Assembly: GCA_000296795.1 (NCBI GenBank)
Contig: BAFH01000002.1
Location: forward strand, 404,686 to 468,685
Length of the DNA: 64,000 nucleotides
Source: Candidatus Jettenia caeni
Lineage (GTDB): Bacteria > Planctomycetota > Brocadiia > Brocadiales > Brocadiaceae
Direction of reading: 5' to 3'
Shown here piece after piece: positions 37,716 to 46,275 of the stretch (its first letter is position 1; each line of letters starts with the position of its first letter). The position numbers were made by a program, and so were the translations under genes. Below the pieces are notes generated by a model. It was not told where the DNA came from. It ran no database searches and saw only the letters and a list, made by a program, of their open reading frames with translations.

Positions 37716-38375
37716 ATGTTAAAAAATATCTTACTGAATTTTACCTTGTTAGCCACGCCCTTTATTTCTCTCGCTTTTGCTGATGGAAAGGAAATCCCGG
37801 CAGTGATTCAGTGGGAAAAGGGACTTGATGAAGCAATTGCTAAAGCAAAGACAACCGGAAAACCAATTCTTCTCGATATTTTTATGATCGGCTGAGCAAG
37901 CTGTGAATCTCTGGATACCGTGACGTATCCTCATCCCGCAGTTATTGACTATATCAATAAACATTTTATTCCTGTACGATATAATATACAAACGAACCCC
38001 GATATTAAAAATACCTATCGGCTCCTCTGGGCGCCAACGGTGATAGTTCTGGATTTGAACGGTACAGACTATCATCGGTTTAATGGCTTCTTACCGCCTG
38101 ATGAATTTATCCCTCAGCTAGAGTTTGGGATCGCTAAAATGGCTTTAGAAAAGCAGGATCTGAAAGCAGCAAAAATACAATTCACCAGCGTAGTGGAAAA
38201 ATACCCGCAAAGCGATATTGCCCCGGAAGCTCAATATTGGGTTGGTGTTGTTGATTTTCAACTCACCAATGATGTAAGCACAGAAATCAATGCGTGGAAA
38301 AAAATACAAGAGCATTATCCGGGCAGCATATGGGCAAGGAAGGTGTCAGGGGCGATCTCATGTGAAAAGGAGTAA
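37716..38375 (+). CDS. thioredoxin-fold protein, candidate selenoprotein (UxxC at residues 60-63)
   Basis: A 219-residue exported protein if TGA at 37893-37895 is read as selenocysteine. AAAGGAG precedes the ATG at 37716. The signal peptide ends LAFA. The thioredoxin-like domain runs from residue 28 to about 130, with KPILLDIFMIG directly before the TGA and ASCESLDTVTYPHPAVIDYI after it; the TGA replaces the first Cys of the CxxC redox motif. Both halves are in one frame with no other defect. A six-pair hairpin begins 17 nt downstream of the TGA. The C-terminal part (about 140-210) looks like a TPR pair. If TGA is a true stop it is a pseudogene. Confidence 0.75.
37913..37930 (+). promoter_or_regulatory. 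candidate bacterial SECIS hairpin
   Basis: GGATAC (37913-37918) and GTATCC (37925-37930) pair perfectly around the six-base loop CGTGAC, 17 nt after the in-frame TGA. Bacterial SECIS elements lie within the coding sequence just after UGA, with a short upper stem and a G in the first two loop bases; all three conditions are met. Strength depends on real folding and SelB binding. Confidence 0.55.
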
Positions 38376-38493
38376 ATAGGGTACGATTCTATGCAAGATA
38401 CAACAAAATACAAGCTGTAAATCTAACAGTAACAGAGAATCGGTTTTATGAAGTATCTTGAATTTATTCATGAAAATTCTGTAAAATATTGAA

Positions 38494-38901
38494 ATGGAAA
38501 AAATACTATGGGACGAAAGTTTTAGTGTCGGCGTTCGGGACCTTGATGAACAACATAAACAAATCATCATCATGGTAAACACCTTAATTGAGATGAATGA
38601 TACAAAAGTCGATTCAGAAATTATCTCGGATACATTAACAAAAATGACCCGGTACGCCACTGATCATTTTAACAAAGAAGAACACTATATGCTCGAATAT
38701 GGTTATCCGGAGTATTCATTACAAAAAAAACAACATCAGGAATTTAAGAGAAAAACTGTTGATTTTTGTATGGAAACGATGATCCACAATACGGCAGTCC
38801 CGATAGCAATATTCACGTATTTAAAATCGTGGTGGACGAACCATATACTGAAAGATGATATGAAGTACAAAAAGTTTTTCAACGAGAGAGGACTAAAGTA
38901 A
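38494..38901 (+). CDS. bacteriohemerythrin
   Basis: A 135-residue four-helix-bundle oxygen-binding or sensing protein. Ligands visible are His21 (DEQHKQI), His58 and Glu62 (HFNKEE), His81 (KKQHQEF), and the His and Asp of TNHILKDD near the end. The position that normally carries the first His of the third helix (HxxxH) is Gln77 here, so one of the seven diiron ligands is missing. Cytoplasmic; no signal peptide. Anaerobes use such proteins for O2 scavenging or delivery. It lies 118 bp after the candidate selenoprotein gene. Confidence 0.88.
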   Translation: MEKILWDESFSVGVRDLDEQHKQIIIMVNTLIEMNDTKVDSEIISDTLTKMTRYATDHFNKEEHYMLEYGYPEYSLQKKQHQEFKRKTVDFCMETMIHNTAVPIAIFTYLKSWWTNHILKDDMKYKKFFNERGLK

Positions 38902-38931
38902 TTAAAATCAATTCCTGCATACCACAGTTGT

Positions 38932-39501
38932 TTATTTCTTCTCTATTTGGACAGTAACATTCGTCCCATGGGAAGTAACATCAAACACGGGCGATAACTT
39001 ACTTAATGCCTTTAGTCTTTCTACATTTTCAGCGTCTGTCTTTACTTTAAAGTTAACCCGTATGTTCTCGTAACCTTTCCTGACTTCATTTGATAATCCC
39101 AAAAAGCCCCGAAGGTCAATATCACCCTCCAGCTCCGATTCTATCTCATCCAATTTGATACCCCGAATAGCAGCATGGTAGACCATAGTTGAAGTCAGAC
39201 AGGCTGCCAGTGCATTAAGAAGGTGTTCCACAGGATTAGCGCCAAGATCTTCTCCTGCAAGAACGGGAGGTTCGTCCGCCTCTAAGGTAAATGGTTTATT
39301 GTGAGGAATATTTTTATTAGCGCCGTAAAAATCCTTGACAGTCGAGCGATTATGACCGCCGTTGATCCATTTGTTATTTATATGAAATTTGAATTTAGCA
39401 AGCTCAGGATTGCCTTTTATGGCATTGACCGTATCCTCAATCATGCTAACGTTTACTCCATTTATTACTTTTTGCTCTGATATGGTTTTTTGTTCTGTCA
39501 T
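38932..39501 (-). CDS. OsmC family protein
   Basis: A 189-residue OsmC-fold protein. The helix signature HLLNALAACLTSTMVYHAA near residue 95-113 carries one of the two redox cysteines of the family; the second, normally near the C-terminus, is replaced (SPVFDVTSHG), so a peroxidase function of the Ohr type is doubtful. The N-terminal 40 residues look like an added helical segment. It lies convergent to the hemerythrin gene with a 30-bp gap and has its own upstream region. Role: perhaps organic peroxide or osmotic stress, unproven. Confidence 0.83.
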   Translation of the reverse strand: MTEQKTISEQKVINGVNVSMIEDTVNAIKGNPELAKFKFHINNKWINGGHNRSTVKDFYGANKNIPHNKPFTLEADEPPVLAGEDLGANPVEHLLNALAACLTSTMVYHAAIRGIKLDEIESELEGDIDLRGFLGLSNEVRKGYENIRVNFKVKTDAENVERLKALSKLSPVFDVTSHGTNVTVQIEKK

Positions 39502-39795
39502 CTTAGCTTACCTCCTAAATCGTAAAAATGAAACCCGGCTTCAGTGGCATGAGAATGCCGTTTATTGAAAGTACTTGCTTGACCAAACGTGTGCTTTTTT
39601 CCCTGTTACTGCATCAAAGCGGATTTTTAGAGAAGACATTTATTGAAGGGGCACTTCTCGTTTACTGGTAATTACTCAGATTAATTTTTAAATTATCATG
39701 AATATCTGTATGAATCAAATATATTTTATTTTTAATTATCACTCAAAATACATGAGGCCTTCGGTTTTTTTCCTCATGAGTAAATCACGAATGAA

Positions 39796-41091
39796 TCAGA
39801 CGGGGCCATGAGGATGCCAACAGGCCATATGCGTAGCATGGGTTTTCAAATATGCCCCAGGCTTATAGAACGTATCATAAAATTCCAGATCCAAATGATG
39901 CGCCTGCAGGTAGGTAATAACAAAGATCGATGGTACCGTACCCGGAAATTTGCCGAAAGTATCAAAGACATATTGGGCCTGCCAGGCCACACACTCCCTG
40001 AACTCCTCACTGTGTACCTGGGCGGCAGACCGCACCTTCCCAGAGTCTTTCCAGAGACCGGATGTATCGGGATGAAATGGACCGCCGGGACCAAACTTGC
40101 GCTTACATATTGCCTCTACGGCTGCACGCATATCCTGATAATGAGGAGGACAGAAACCTTCCATAACGCCCTCTAAGCCGGTAGGATTAGGATAAGGCCA
40201 GCGCTTATCTGAATCGTATCGAAATCCCAGGCCGGGAACACCTGCACTGCTGTTTGTACCAAGCACACTGAAGGGGTCAAGGCCGTTGAACATCCAGCCT
40301 CCCAGACCCATTGCCTGCAATATAAGGGTACCAGCGTAGCAACTCGTCGACAGTTCAGCCGTGAGTTCGGCAAGGGACCATTGCTCCACAAACGTCAAAG
40401 GCCAGACATTGTTTACGTCTACAATGTTTTTAAACCTTTCCACCCCTGGAATGGAACACCTATGTATGTCATCCGTAAGGACGAGGCCATTTTGCAGCAT
40501 ATAGCAAAGAACGAGGAGAACGTGCTGCGCGAGGTCTCCAACAGGGATAACGAGAAGCGTTCCCGGGTGATTGGCAACCCAGGTATTATGCGCCTCTGTA
40601 TACGGTACTACCGGTGGTAAGCCAAGCCGACCATCCTGAATTTTTCTGATGTAACTCTTCAGAACATGAAGAATCCCTTCGGGTTCAAGACTACCGTCCT
40701 CTTCCCTTTCAGCAAAGGCCGGGGCATCACGGATATCCAGCACATACACTCCTTCGTCATCTGTGAAGAAAGTCATGCTCGTATGAAAACCCGCCGATGA
40801 AGGAAAGGTACGGCCGCCAGCCGCACCGGTATAATTTGATAGGAACGGCGCATACCGACGAGCGCGACAAATCATATCGTGCCAGCTTGTATTGGTGCCG
40901 CATGCAGCCACCACAAGAAGTTTCTCCAATTCAGAGAGAGGTATGGAAGAATGTCGCGACTTGTAAGCAAATACGCCATCAGGAATCTCCGCACCCAGAA
41001 AAAACCGCCGGGAACGGCGACCTAACAGGGCCTCAATGAGACCGAAACCAAGCATATCCTGGAAACCCGGGGGTACAGTTGCTTTCTCCAT
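39796..41091 (-). CDS. nitroreductase-like protein, function unknown
   Basis: A 431-residue protein. The N-terminal part (ALLGRRSRRFFLGAEIPDG, then LSELEKLLVVAACGTNTSWH) resembles the FMN-binding start of the nitroreductase/SagB superfamily, but the sequence is long and diverged, and the second half (GLGGWMFNGLDPFSVLGTN and CPPHYQDMRAAVEAI) matches nothing I know. It is richer in G and C than its neighbours and may have been acquired by transfer. No signal peptide. It stands alone between two gaps without genes (39502-39795 and 41092-41695). Confidence 0.5.
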   Translation of the reverse strand: MEKATVPPGFQDMLGFGLIEALLGRRSRRFFLGAEIPDGVFAYKSRHSSIPLSELEKLLVVAACGTNTSWHDMICRARRYAPFLSNYTGAAGGRTFPSSAGFHTSMTFFTDDEGVYVLDIRDAPAFAEREEDGSLEPEGILHVLKSYIRKIQDGRLGLPPVVPYTEAHNTWVANHPGTLLVIPVGDLAQHVLLVLCYMLQNGLVLTDDIHRCSIPGVERFKNIVDVNNVWPLTFVEQWSLAELTAELSTSCYAGTLILQAMGLGGWMFNGLDPFSVLGTNSSAGVPGLGFRYDSDKRWPYPNPTGLEGVMEGFCPPHYQDMRAAVEAICKRKFGPGGPFHPDTSGLWKDSGKVRSAAQVHSEEFRECVAWQAQYVFDTFGKFPGTVPSIFVITYLQAHHLDLEFYDTFYKPGAYLKTHATHMACWHPHGPV

Positions 41092-41410
41092 AAGAACCTC
41101 CTTTTCGTTTACTATTCACTGTTGGGACACTTAACATAAAACAGAGATATAAAAAGCTATCTTCGAAGCTAAAGTATGGATCAATTGGCAGCGGTCCTTT
41201 ATCCTATTATTGAACCAAACCTCCTCTCATTAAAGTTGCTTATTGTTATATAACCTAGCAAATTGCTCACCAAAACAATATGGAATACCCGTATCATAAA
41301 TTGGGAAATTTACCTATCGCCTGATTATATCCCCGCTTTCACTGCTCTGCAAATTCTTGCTGTTGAGTTTGCTTTGCTTAATTCAATGTATAGGAATTTC
41401 AATATTTGGT

Positions 41411-41484
41411 GTAGAGACGAAGCATTTGCCGTTCAGAGTATACATAGCATTTTAGGCCAATAACGGCAAATGCTTCGCCCCTAC
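41411..41484. repeat. strong inverted repeat with 16-bp perfect arms
   Basis: CGAAGCATTTGCCGTT at 41418-41433 is the reverse complement of 41462-41477, with further pairing at the outer GTAG/CTAC. It is a REP-like palindrome in the 600-bp gap between the nitroreductase-like gene and the next gene; no gene is seen there. Confidence 0.7.
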
Positions 41485-41628
41485 GTCTGATCACAAACAA
41501 AGTCGCTGAAGGCCTATTTTAACTTTACATAACTACCATTGGTTTCAAGATATTTTGCATGATAAAATCGGCAAAAGATGATAAAATTTGTTATACAATA
41601 AATAAGGCTGCCTTATAGCAGTAACAAT

Positions 41629-41656
41629 GTAGGGCGAGGCTTTAGCCTTGCCCTAT
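41629..41656. repeat. GTAGGGCGAGGC palindrome copy
   Basis: GTAGGGCGAGGC and GCCTTGCCCTAT pair around TTTA. It is the same type as 10649-10666 and 58679-58702 and lies 40 bp upstream of the next gene. Confidence 0.6.
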
Positions 41657-41695
41657 ATAATGATAAACATTAAAACTATTACGAGGTAAAAAAAC

Positions 41696-42289
41696 ATGAG
41701 AAAAATAACTCCAATTCTTATTATTACCATAATTGCCTTTTCCGGATTTAGCTACGCCCAGGACTCTCCGAAAGCAGTAGTAGAGAAATACCTTGAGGCG
41801 GTAAGGAACAACAACTACGATACAGCCTATTCCTACATCTCGAAAACCGATACTACCATTATCGATTGGCTGGAGCTTATAAAATATGTAAGAAAGATAA
41901 CGCCGCCAAAGCTAACGGAGGTTATTGATCTTGCCCATAGTGCAGTACAACAGGAGATAGTAGATACATCAATACGTGATACTACCGCTTTCGTAAAAAC
42001 CCAGTCTATTATTCCGGACATGGAAGAAACCCTGCGGGTTACACAAGACCCTGAGGGTATAAAGTTCCTTTTACAGCATGGTGGATTACCGGTAAAGGAA
42101 AAACCAGGAGAGTGCACATTAGTGGTAGAGGATGGCAGTTGGAAGATTTCAAAGGTTAGGGGTGTTTCCTCAGATCAGGCAGCAGAGATTGCCACTGACT
42201 TTGCAGAACTCATTCTCGGCAAGGATGAAGCTAAAATAATACGTGAAAAAATCAATGAATTCATGAGGAAACGGGAAGGAGGTATTTAA
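41696..42289 (+). CDS. secreted NTF2-like (DUF4878-type) protein
   Basis: A 197-residue exported protein. A signal peptide covers residues 1-22 (cleavage after SYA). The mature part begins with SPKAVVEKYLEAVRNNNYDTAY, the typical opening of DUF4878/NTF2-like lumazine-binding-fold proteins found in envelopes, and ends in charged helices. No catalytic residue is evident. The nearest known relatives are of unknown function. It stands upstream of the large GAF-sensor membrane protein with a 275-bp gap. Confidence 0.6.
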   Translation: MRKITPILIITIIAFSGFSYAQDSPKAVVEKYLEAVRNNNYDTAYSYISKTDTTIIDWLELIKYVRKITPPKLTEVIDLAHSAVQQEIVDTSIRDTTAFVKTQSIIPDMEETLRVTQDPEGIKFLLQHGGLPVKEKPGECTLVVEDGSWKISKVRGVSSDQAAEIATDFAELILGKDEAKIIREKINEFMRKREGGI

Positions 42290-42564
42290 CCCGGCGCGAT
42301 TGCAGGACACCGGTATCAAATTCCACCAATATTAACACAGGCGCAGCAACAACTAGCCTGGTTGAAGACGTTCTGGATATTTTCGGTATGCTTATGCTTA
42401 TAATGTAATAGGTTAAACAGTCCTGTCTCGTGTTCAGTCCTAACGAATATCATTATGCAACATTTCCGTTCCTGCTGATACTCAATTTAGTGTTTTGGTA
42501 TAGCTTTCTTCTTATGGTAATATTTTTTCACAGCAAAAATATAAAATAGCAGGTTAATAAAACT

Positions 42565-44199
42565 ATGTATGATTTAACAAAATTTGCCTTACAGGACATG
42601 ACAAATTGTGGAGATGCATTGCAGCAATTTGAGTCAAAAGCGAAGAACATAGAAGAATTAACCAACTTGATGGTTCGCTATTTATACGACCATCTTATCG
42701 ATAAACAAACAGGTGAAAAATCCTGCGCTCTCGTCCGTTTTTTCATGACATATCCTTACGCAAGCCTTGATAGTGAACTGCGCCAATTGACTGATAAGGC
42801 GCTCCATGGACAGACCGCTCCGCAAGAAATGAAATGCCTGATTCTTATGGCCACTGCGGGAATACAACCTGAATGGAATTCGATAAAACTTTCGAAAGAA
42901 CACCGGGTACTTCCTCTGCTGAATGAACAAATGCTAAAGCAAAACCTGATGGTTTATCAATTTATTTATCAGCTAGGGATAGGGGTTACCAATATATTGA
43001 ATCCCGATCCAAGTCTTGCAATTGAGTTAGAAAGTAAGATTTTCAATGTATATTATGTGCCTGACGCCATTGGAAGTCCCTATATTCCTGCTCAGCATGA
43101 ATTTGTAGTTCCATTCGGAATTAAGTCTGCATTGGGATTTGGAGGTATGTTGCCCACGGGAAATTTATTTTCGCTAATTTTATTTTCTAAAACAAAGATT
43201 CCCCGTGATACCGCTGACATGTTCAAAGGCATTGCATTGAATGTGAGGATGGCCGTATTACCTTTTGTATCAGAAAAGATTTTTGTTATTGATAAAAACG
43301 AGATTACGGAGGCAGAAAAGCTGAGATCACTGATCGCAACACAATCGAACCTTCTGGAGATGTACAAAAAAACTGCCATTGAACAATCTAGGCACATAGA
43401 AAGCACCTCGTGGAATATTGCAAGATTTTTGGGAAATTTTACTAAAAAAGCATGGTTATATGTTTCTTTGGTATCCGTCTCTGCACTGTTTCTCTTTGTT
43501 CATTATCAGACACATATTGAATTTATCTTGCATGTAGCGGCCATCCCCCTTGAAATCCTGCTAGGCGCTTTGTTAATTGAAAAGTTATTGGAGAAAAAAG
43601 AGAAGGCAGAGAAATTGAAAAAATTAATGCATGTAAAAGGTTACCTGTTCCGATCAAAGATGCGCAATCTCTTTCTGAATCATTTCCATGCGCTCAAATT
43701 TCCTATAATAACCATATCAAAAATCAAAAACGCAAGCCCGGAAGAATTAAGGCACATGCGCAATGATGCTCATCACATCGAATATGTATCATTAGAAGCG
43801 ATGGAAGCTATCATTATGGAATACGTTTCAACGTATCATGTGTTTTATGAATTTATGGAGCGGGCAATATTTCGCGATATAGATTCCAACTTTGAGAACA
43901 TGATTTATATCTTGCACTTCATCGAAGATGTTAAATTATTCAAACAAACGAATCCAGACAAACTCTTCATTCACGAAGCACAAAAGCAGCGCTTATTAAT
44001 GAAAAAGGTAAAAAAAATCTTAAGCGACGGTATCCTCAAATTTCTTGATTATATGATCGAGTTAAAAGAAAAAAATCCGGACATGTTCTATGAGATTTTG
44101 ACTGATTATGAGCTATCATACCAGAACAACATAACAAAGCATGGTCACACAAAAAATCCAAAGAATTTCACGGATGAGGCACTGAGTACAAATGTATAA
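42565..44199 (+). CDS. GAF-like sensor domain fused to two-helix membrane module
   Basis: A 544-residue protein. Residues 1-270 resemble the GAF-type sensor domain found before histidine kinases and related proteins (LTKFALQDMTNCGDALQQF, KSCALVRFFMTYPYASLD, MKCLILMATAGIQPEWNS, AQHEFVVPFGIKSALGFGG). Residues about 302-350 are two membrane helices (VSVSALFLFVHYQTH; ILHVAAIPLEILLGALLIE), then a helical cytoplasmic domain to the end. The second half is a paralogue of the 245-residue protein at 16248-16985. There is no kinase or cyclase domain, so the output is unknown. Confidence 0.72.
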   Translation: MYDLTKFALQDMTNCGDALQQFESKAKNIEELTNLMVRYLYDHLIDKQTGEKSCALVRFFMTYPYASLDSELRQLTDKALHGQTAPQEMKCLILMATAGIQPEWNSIKLSKEHRVLPLLNEQMLKQNLMVYQFIYQLGIGVTNILNPDPSLAIELESKIFNVYYVPDAIGSPYIPAQHEFVVPFGIKSALGFGGMLPTGNLFSLILFSKTKIPRDTADMFKGIALNVRMAVLPFVSEKIFVIDKNEITEAEKLRSLIATQSNLLEMYKKTAIEQSRHIESTSWNIARFLGNFTKKAWLYVSLVSVSALFLFVHYQTHIEFILHVAAIPLEILLGALLIEKLLEKKEKAEKLKKLMHVKGYLFRSKMRNLFLNHFHALKFPIITISKIKNASPEELRHMRNDAHHIEYVSLEAMEAIIMEYVSTYHVFYEFMERAIFRDIDSNFENMIYILHFIEDVKLFKQTNPDKLFIHEAQKQRLLMKKVKKILSDGILKFLDYMIELKEKNPDMFYEILTDYELSYQNNITKHGHTKNPKNFTDEALSTNV

Positions 44200-44267
44200 G
44201 GCCGCTCAGAAAGTGCTTTGTCAGATCGTATCTATTGAGTAAAGTAGCGATTCACCCTCCTTATTTT

Positions 44268-44383
44268 GGAGACGCAAGATGTCGTGTCTCTGCTTAATCC
44301 CGTAGGGATGTTATGATTACAGAAAAAGCAGAAAAAAACCCTTAAATCCCGAAGGGGTGACATAAGAGAATCTGCGTTGAGAG
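44268..44383 (+). repeat. dispersed structured repeat, copy A
   Basis: The stretch from GGAGACGCAAGATG through ATCCCGTAGGGAT and CCCGAAGGGGTGACAT to TGCGTTGAGA reappears as its reverse complement at 56914-57031 at roughly three-quarters identity. It contains several small hairpins (ATCCC-GGGAT, CCCGAAGGGG) and no reading frame. It lies between the GAF-sensor gene and cysC. Confidence 0.7.
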
Positions 44384-44440
44384 TCATCCCTTCGGGGTTG
44401 AATGCGGTATATCTGGTTTCATACAGAGGGTACTATAGAA

Positions 44441-45055
44441 TCAACCAAAACTTACATACCCCTTCTCTTCAAGATAATTTAGTACAGCCCTCGTCGACTC
44501 TTCAATTGACATTTTTGATGTATCAATTGTTAGTTCAGGATTTAAGGGTTCCTCGTAGGGCGCTGATATGCCGGTAAATTCCTTAACTGTACCCTCACGC
44601 GCTTTTTTATAGAGCCCTTTTGTATCACGCTGCTCACAAACTTCAAGAGGACATTTTATGTAGATCTCTATAAATTCTCCCTCTTTCAGCAGTTTTCTGG
44701 CGTTATCTCTGTCTTGTCTGTATGGCGATATAAACGCTGTTATTGTTATTACGTTCGCATCGGTAAATAGCTTTGCAACCTCGCCTATGCGGCGAATATT
44801 CTCAGAACGGTCTTCAGGCGAGAAACCAAGATTTTTATTCAAGCCATGGCGTATATTATCACCATCGAGTATGTATGCCAGATGTTTATTCTCAACAAGG
44901 GCATGTTCAAGCTCAACAGCAATGGTTGACTTCCCTGACCCCGACAGACCTGTCAGCCATATGGTCACCCCCTTTTGCTTTAATAACTTTATTCTGTCCT
45001 CTTTTGCAATTTTACCATGATGCCATTTAATATTGGTGGATTTTTGCACTGCCAT
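44441..45055 (-). CDS. cysC: adenylylsulfate kinase
   Basis: A 204-residue APS kinase that phosphorylates adenylylsulfate to PAPS in sulfate activation. P-loop TGLSGSGKSTIA is at about residues 35-46; the following AYILDGDNIRHGLNKNLGFS and ENIRRIGEVAKLF are diagnostic of CysC, as is ITAFISPYRQDRD. It lacks a fused sulfurylase domain and no other sulfate gene is nearby. PAPS may serve sulfonation of glycans. It is followed by no gene on its strand in the 45-46 kb region. Confidence 0.93.
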   Translation of the reverse strand: MAVQKSTNIKWHHGKIAKEDRIKLLKQKGVTIWLTGLSGSGKSTIAVELEHALVENKHLAYILDGDNIRHGLNKNLGFSPEDRSENIRRIGEVAKLFTDANVITITAFISPYRQDRDNARKLLKEGEFIEIYIKCPLEVCEQRDTKGLYKKAREGTVKEFTGISAPYEEPLNPELTIDTSKMSIEESTRAVLNYLEEKGYVSFG

Positions 45056-45336
45056 ACCGTCTCCTTTTTATGTAGTAAACCGAAACTAACAGGGGAAATA
45101 ATAGAGAACTGTTTTTTTAAATTTCTATATTATAAGAACCGGTCTTGAAATGCAATTTTTTTCTCATTTACGCAGAGTTATCTCAAATTTCTCTATGTAA
45201 TTTCCAGGCCATTTTTAGGTGTTTTGGTGATTTCTTATGTATTCTTATTGCTTCCGATTTGCCCAGCATTCTCAAGGCTTTCAAGGGAATTTAATTCTCG
45301 CTTGTATTTACCAGTTTTGATATGTTTTTACGATTA

Positions 45337-45360
45337 GGTACTGACATAAGTACGACATAA
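45337..45360 (+). repeat. att-like site, left
   Basis: GGTACTGACATAAGTACGAC followed by ATAA contains two tandem copies of GTAC(T)GACATAA. A matching sequence lies right after the recombinase gene at 54371-54391; 14 bp (CATAAGTACGACAT) are identical. This fits attachment-type repeats bounding an integrated element. Confidence 0.5.
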
Positions 45361-45406
45361 AACCTGATATACCGAATGCCTTTTAACCCTATTCCTCTAC
45401 TGCACC

Positions 45407-45640
45407 CTTTTCGAGCAGGGTCGAGAAATCAAGGCAAGCACCCTTGCACATGGTTTAGGGACTGCGATAACATTCCTGGGGATTGTGTGATGAGCTTGCC
45501 TTGCCTCTACTTGTGCGCATGCATGACCGAATAAAAGGTTCCTGCGTCAGGAGCTTTGCAAGGGGCGTCAGCAAGACACCGGATGCGGGGATGTCTGATA
45601 AGCCAAGTGGTGGCAGGGTGTGAGGTGAAAAATAACTATT
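45407..45640. other. GC-rich structured non-coding stretch
   Basis: Unlike the AT-rich surroundings, this region is GC-rich and has no credible gene. It can form ACCCT-AGGGT (45407-45424) and a nine-pair AAGGCAAGC/GCTTGCCTT stem (45431-45439 with 45494-45502). It may be a structured RNA or a foreign insertion; strand is unknown. Confidence 0.3.
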
Positions 45641-45742
45641 GAATGGTGGAAAATTTATAGTAACATAAATAGAAAAGATGCTTGTAATGAGTCATGGTCA
45701 TTACGAGACGGTAATAACGTGGGTGTTTTATACACCTGCAAT

Positions 45743-45784
45743 AAAGGCTAACCACAGCGCCATGACCGTTTGTGGTTAGCCTTT
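45743..45784 (+). terminator. strong hairpin with 14-bp perfect stem
   Basis: AAAGGCTAACCACA and TGTGGTTAGCCTTT pair around a 14-nt loop and are followed by GTATTTT. A smaller hairpin (GGTG...CACC) precedes it. It lies 24 bp before the start of the coiled-coil gene and may terminate transcription entering the element, or form part of that gene's leader. Confidence 0.55.
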
Positions 45785-45807
45785 GTATTTTCAAGGGGAA
45801 AGAAACT

Positions 45808-46167
45808 ATGAAGGGGATTATAAAGCATACCTTAAAGAAGGTAACACTTGAGTTAGTCTACCAGGTAGTGGATGAAAGAACTACAGAACTTATCCAGAAG
45901 ATCGATGAAGTAAAAAAGAAACAAGAGGATGACTTTCGATATATTGTCCAAAAGATTGATACTGATATTGGAAGCGTAAGAAATGAGATCGGACAGTTAA
46001 GAAGCGAGGTAAAAAGCGATATTGGCAGCGTAAGGGGGGAAATAGGGCAGTTAAGAAGCGAAGTAAAGGCAGAAATCGGTCAATTAAGAACAGAGATAGG
46101 AGCACTAAACCAGAGACTAGATGCTATTATCCAAATGCTGATGACGCTAAGAACAGATCAGAAGTAA
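45808..46167 (+). CDS. small coiled-coil protein
   Basis: A 119-residue protein; residues about 35-110 form a long heptad-repeat coiled coil with tandem units IGSVRNEIGQLRSEVKSD, IGSVRGEIGQLRSEVKAE and IGQLRTEIGALNQRL. Residues 1-30 are a basic amphipathic stretch. The ATG at 45808 follows AAGGGG; an earlier in-frame GTG at 45772 lies within the hairpin. No function is recognised; such short coiled coils are common in phage-like elements. It is the first gene of the degraded integrative element. Confidence 0.55.
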   Translation: MKGIIKHTLKKVTLELVYQVVDERTTELIQKIDEVKKKQEDDFRYIVQKIDTDIGSVRNEIGQLRSEVKSDIGSVRGEIGQLRSEVKAEIGQLRTEIGALNQRLDAIIQMLMTLRTDQK

Positions 46168-46275
46168 TATATTCCCATAATTAACGGCTAGGGAATCTAG
46201 ACCCGAAAAAAGATGCCCTCTAACATCCTGCCGTTAATTCATTCTTTTAGAGAGTTATTTTTAGAGGAATAACAC

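Noticed and set aside
45337-45360. CRISPR-like repeat reading of the att-type tandem
   Set aside because: Only two short units, no spacers and no cas genes; an attachment-type repeat fits better.
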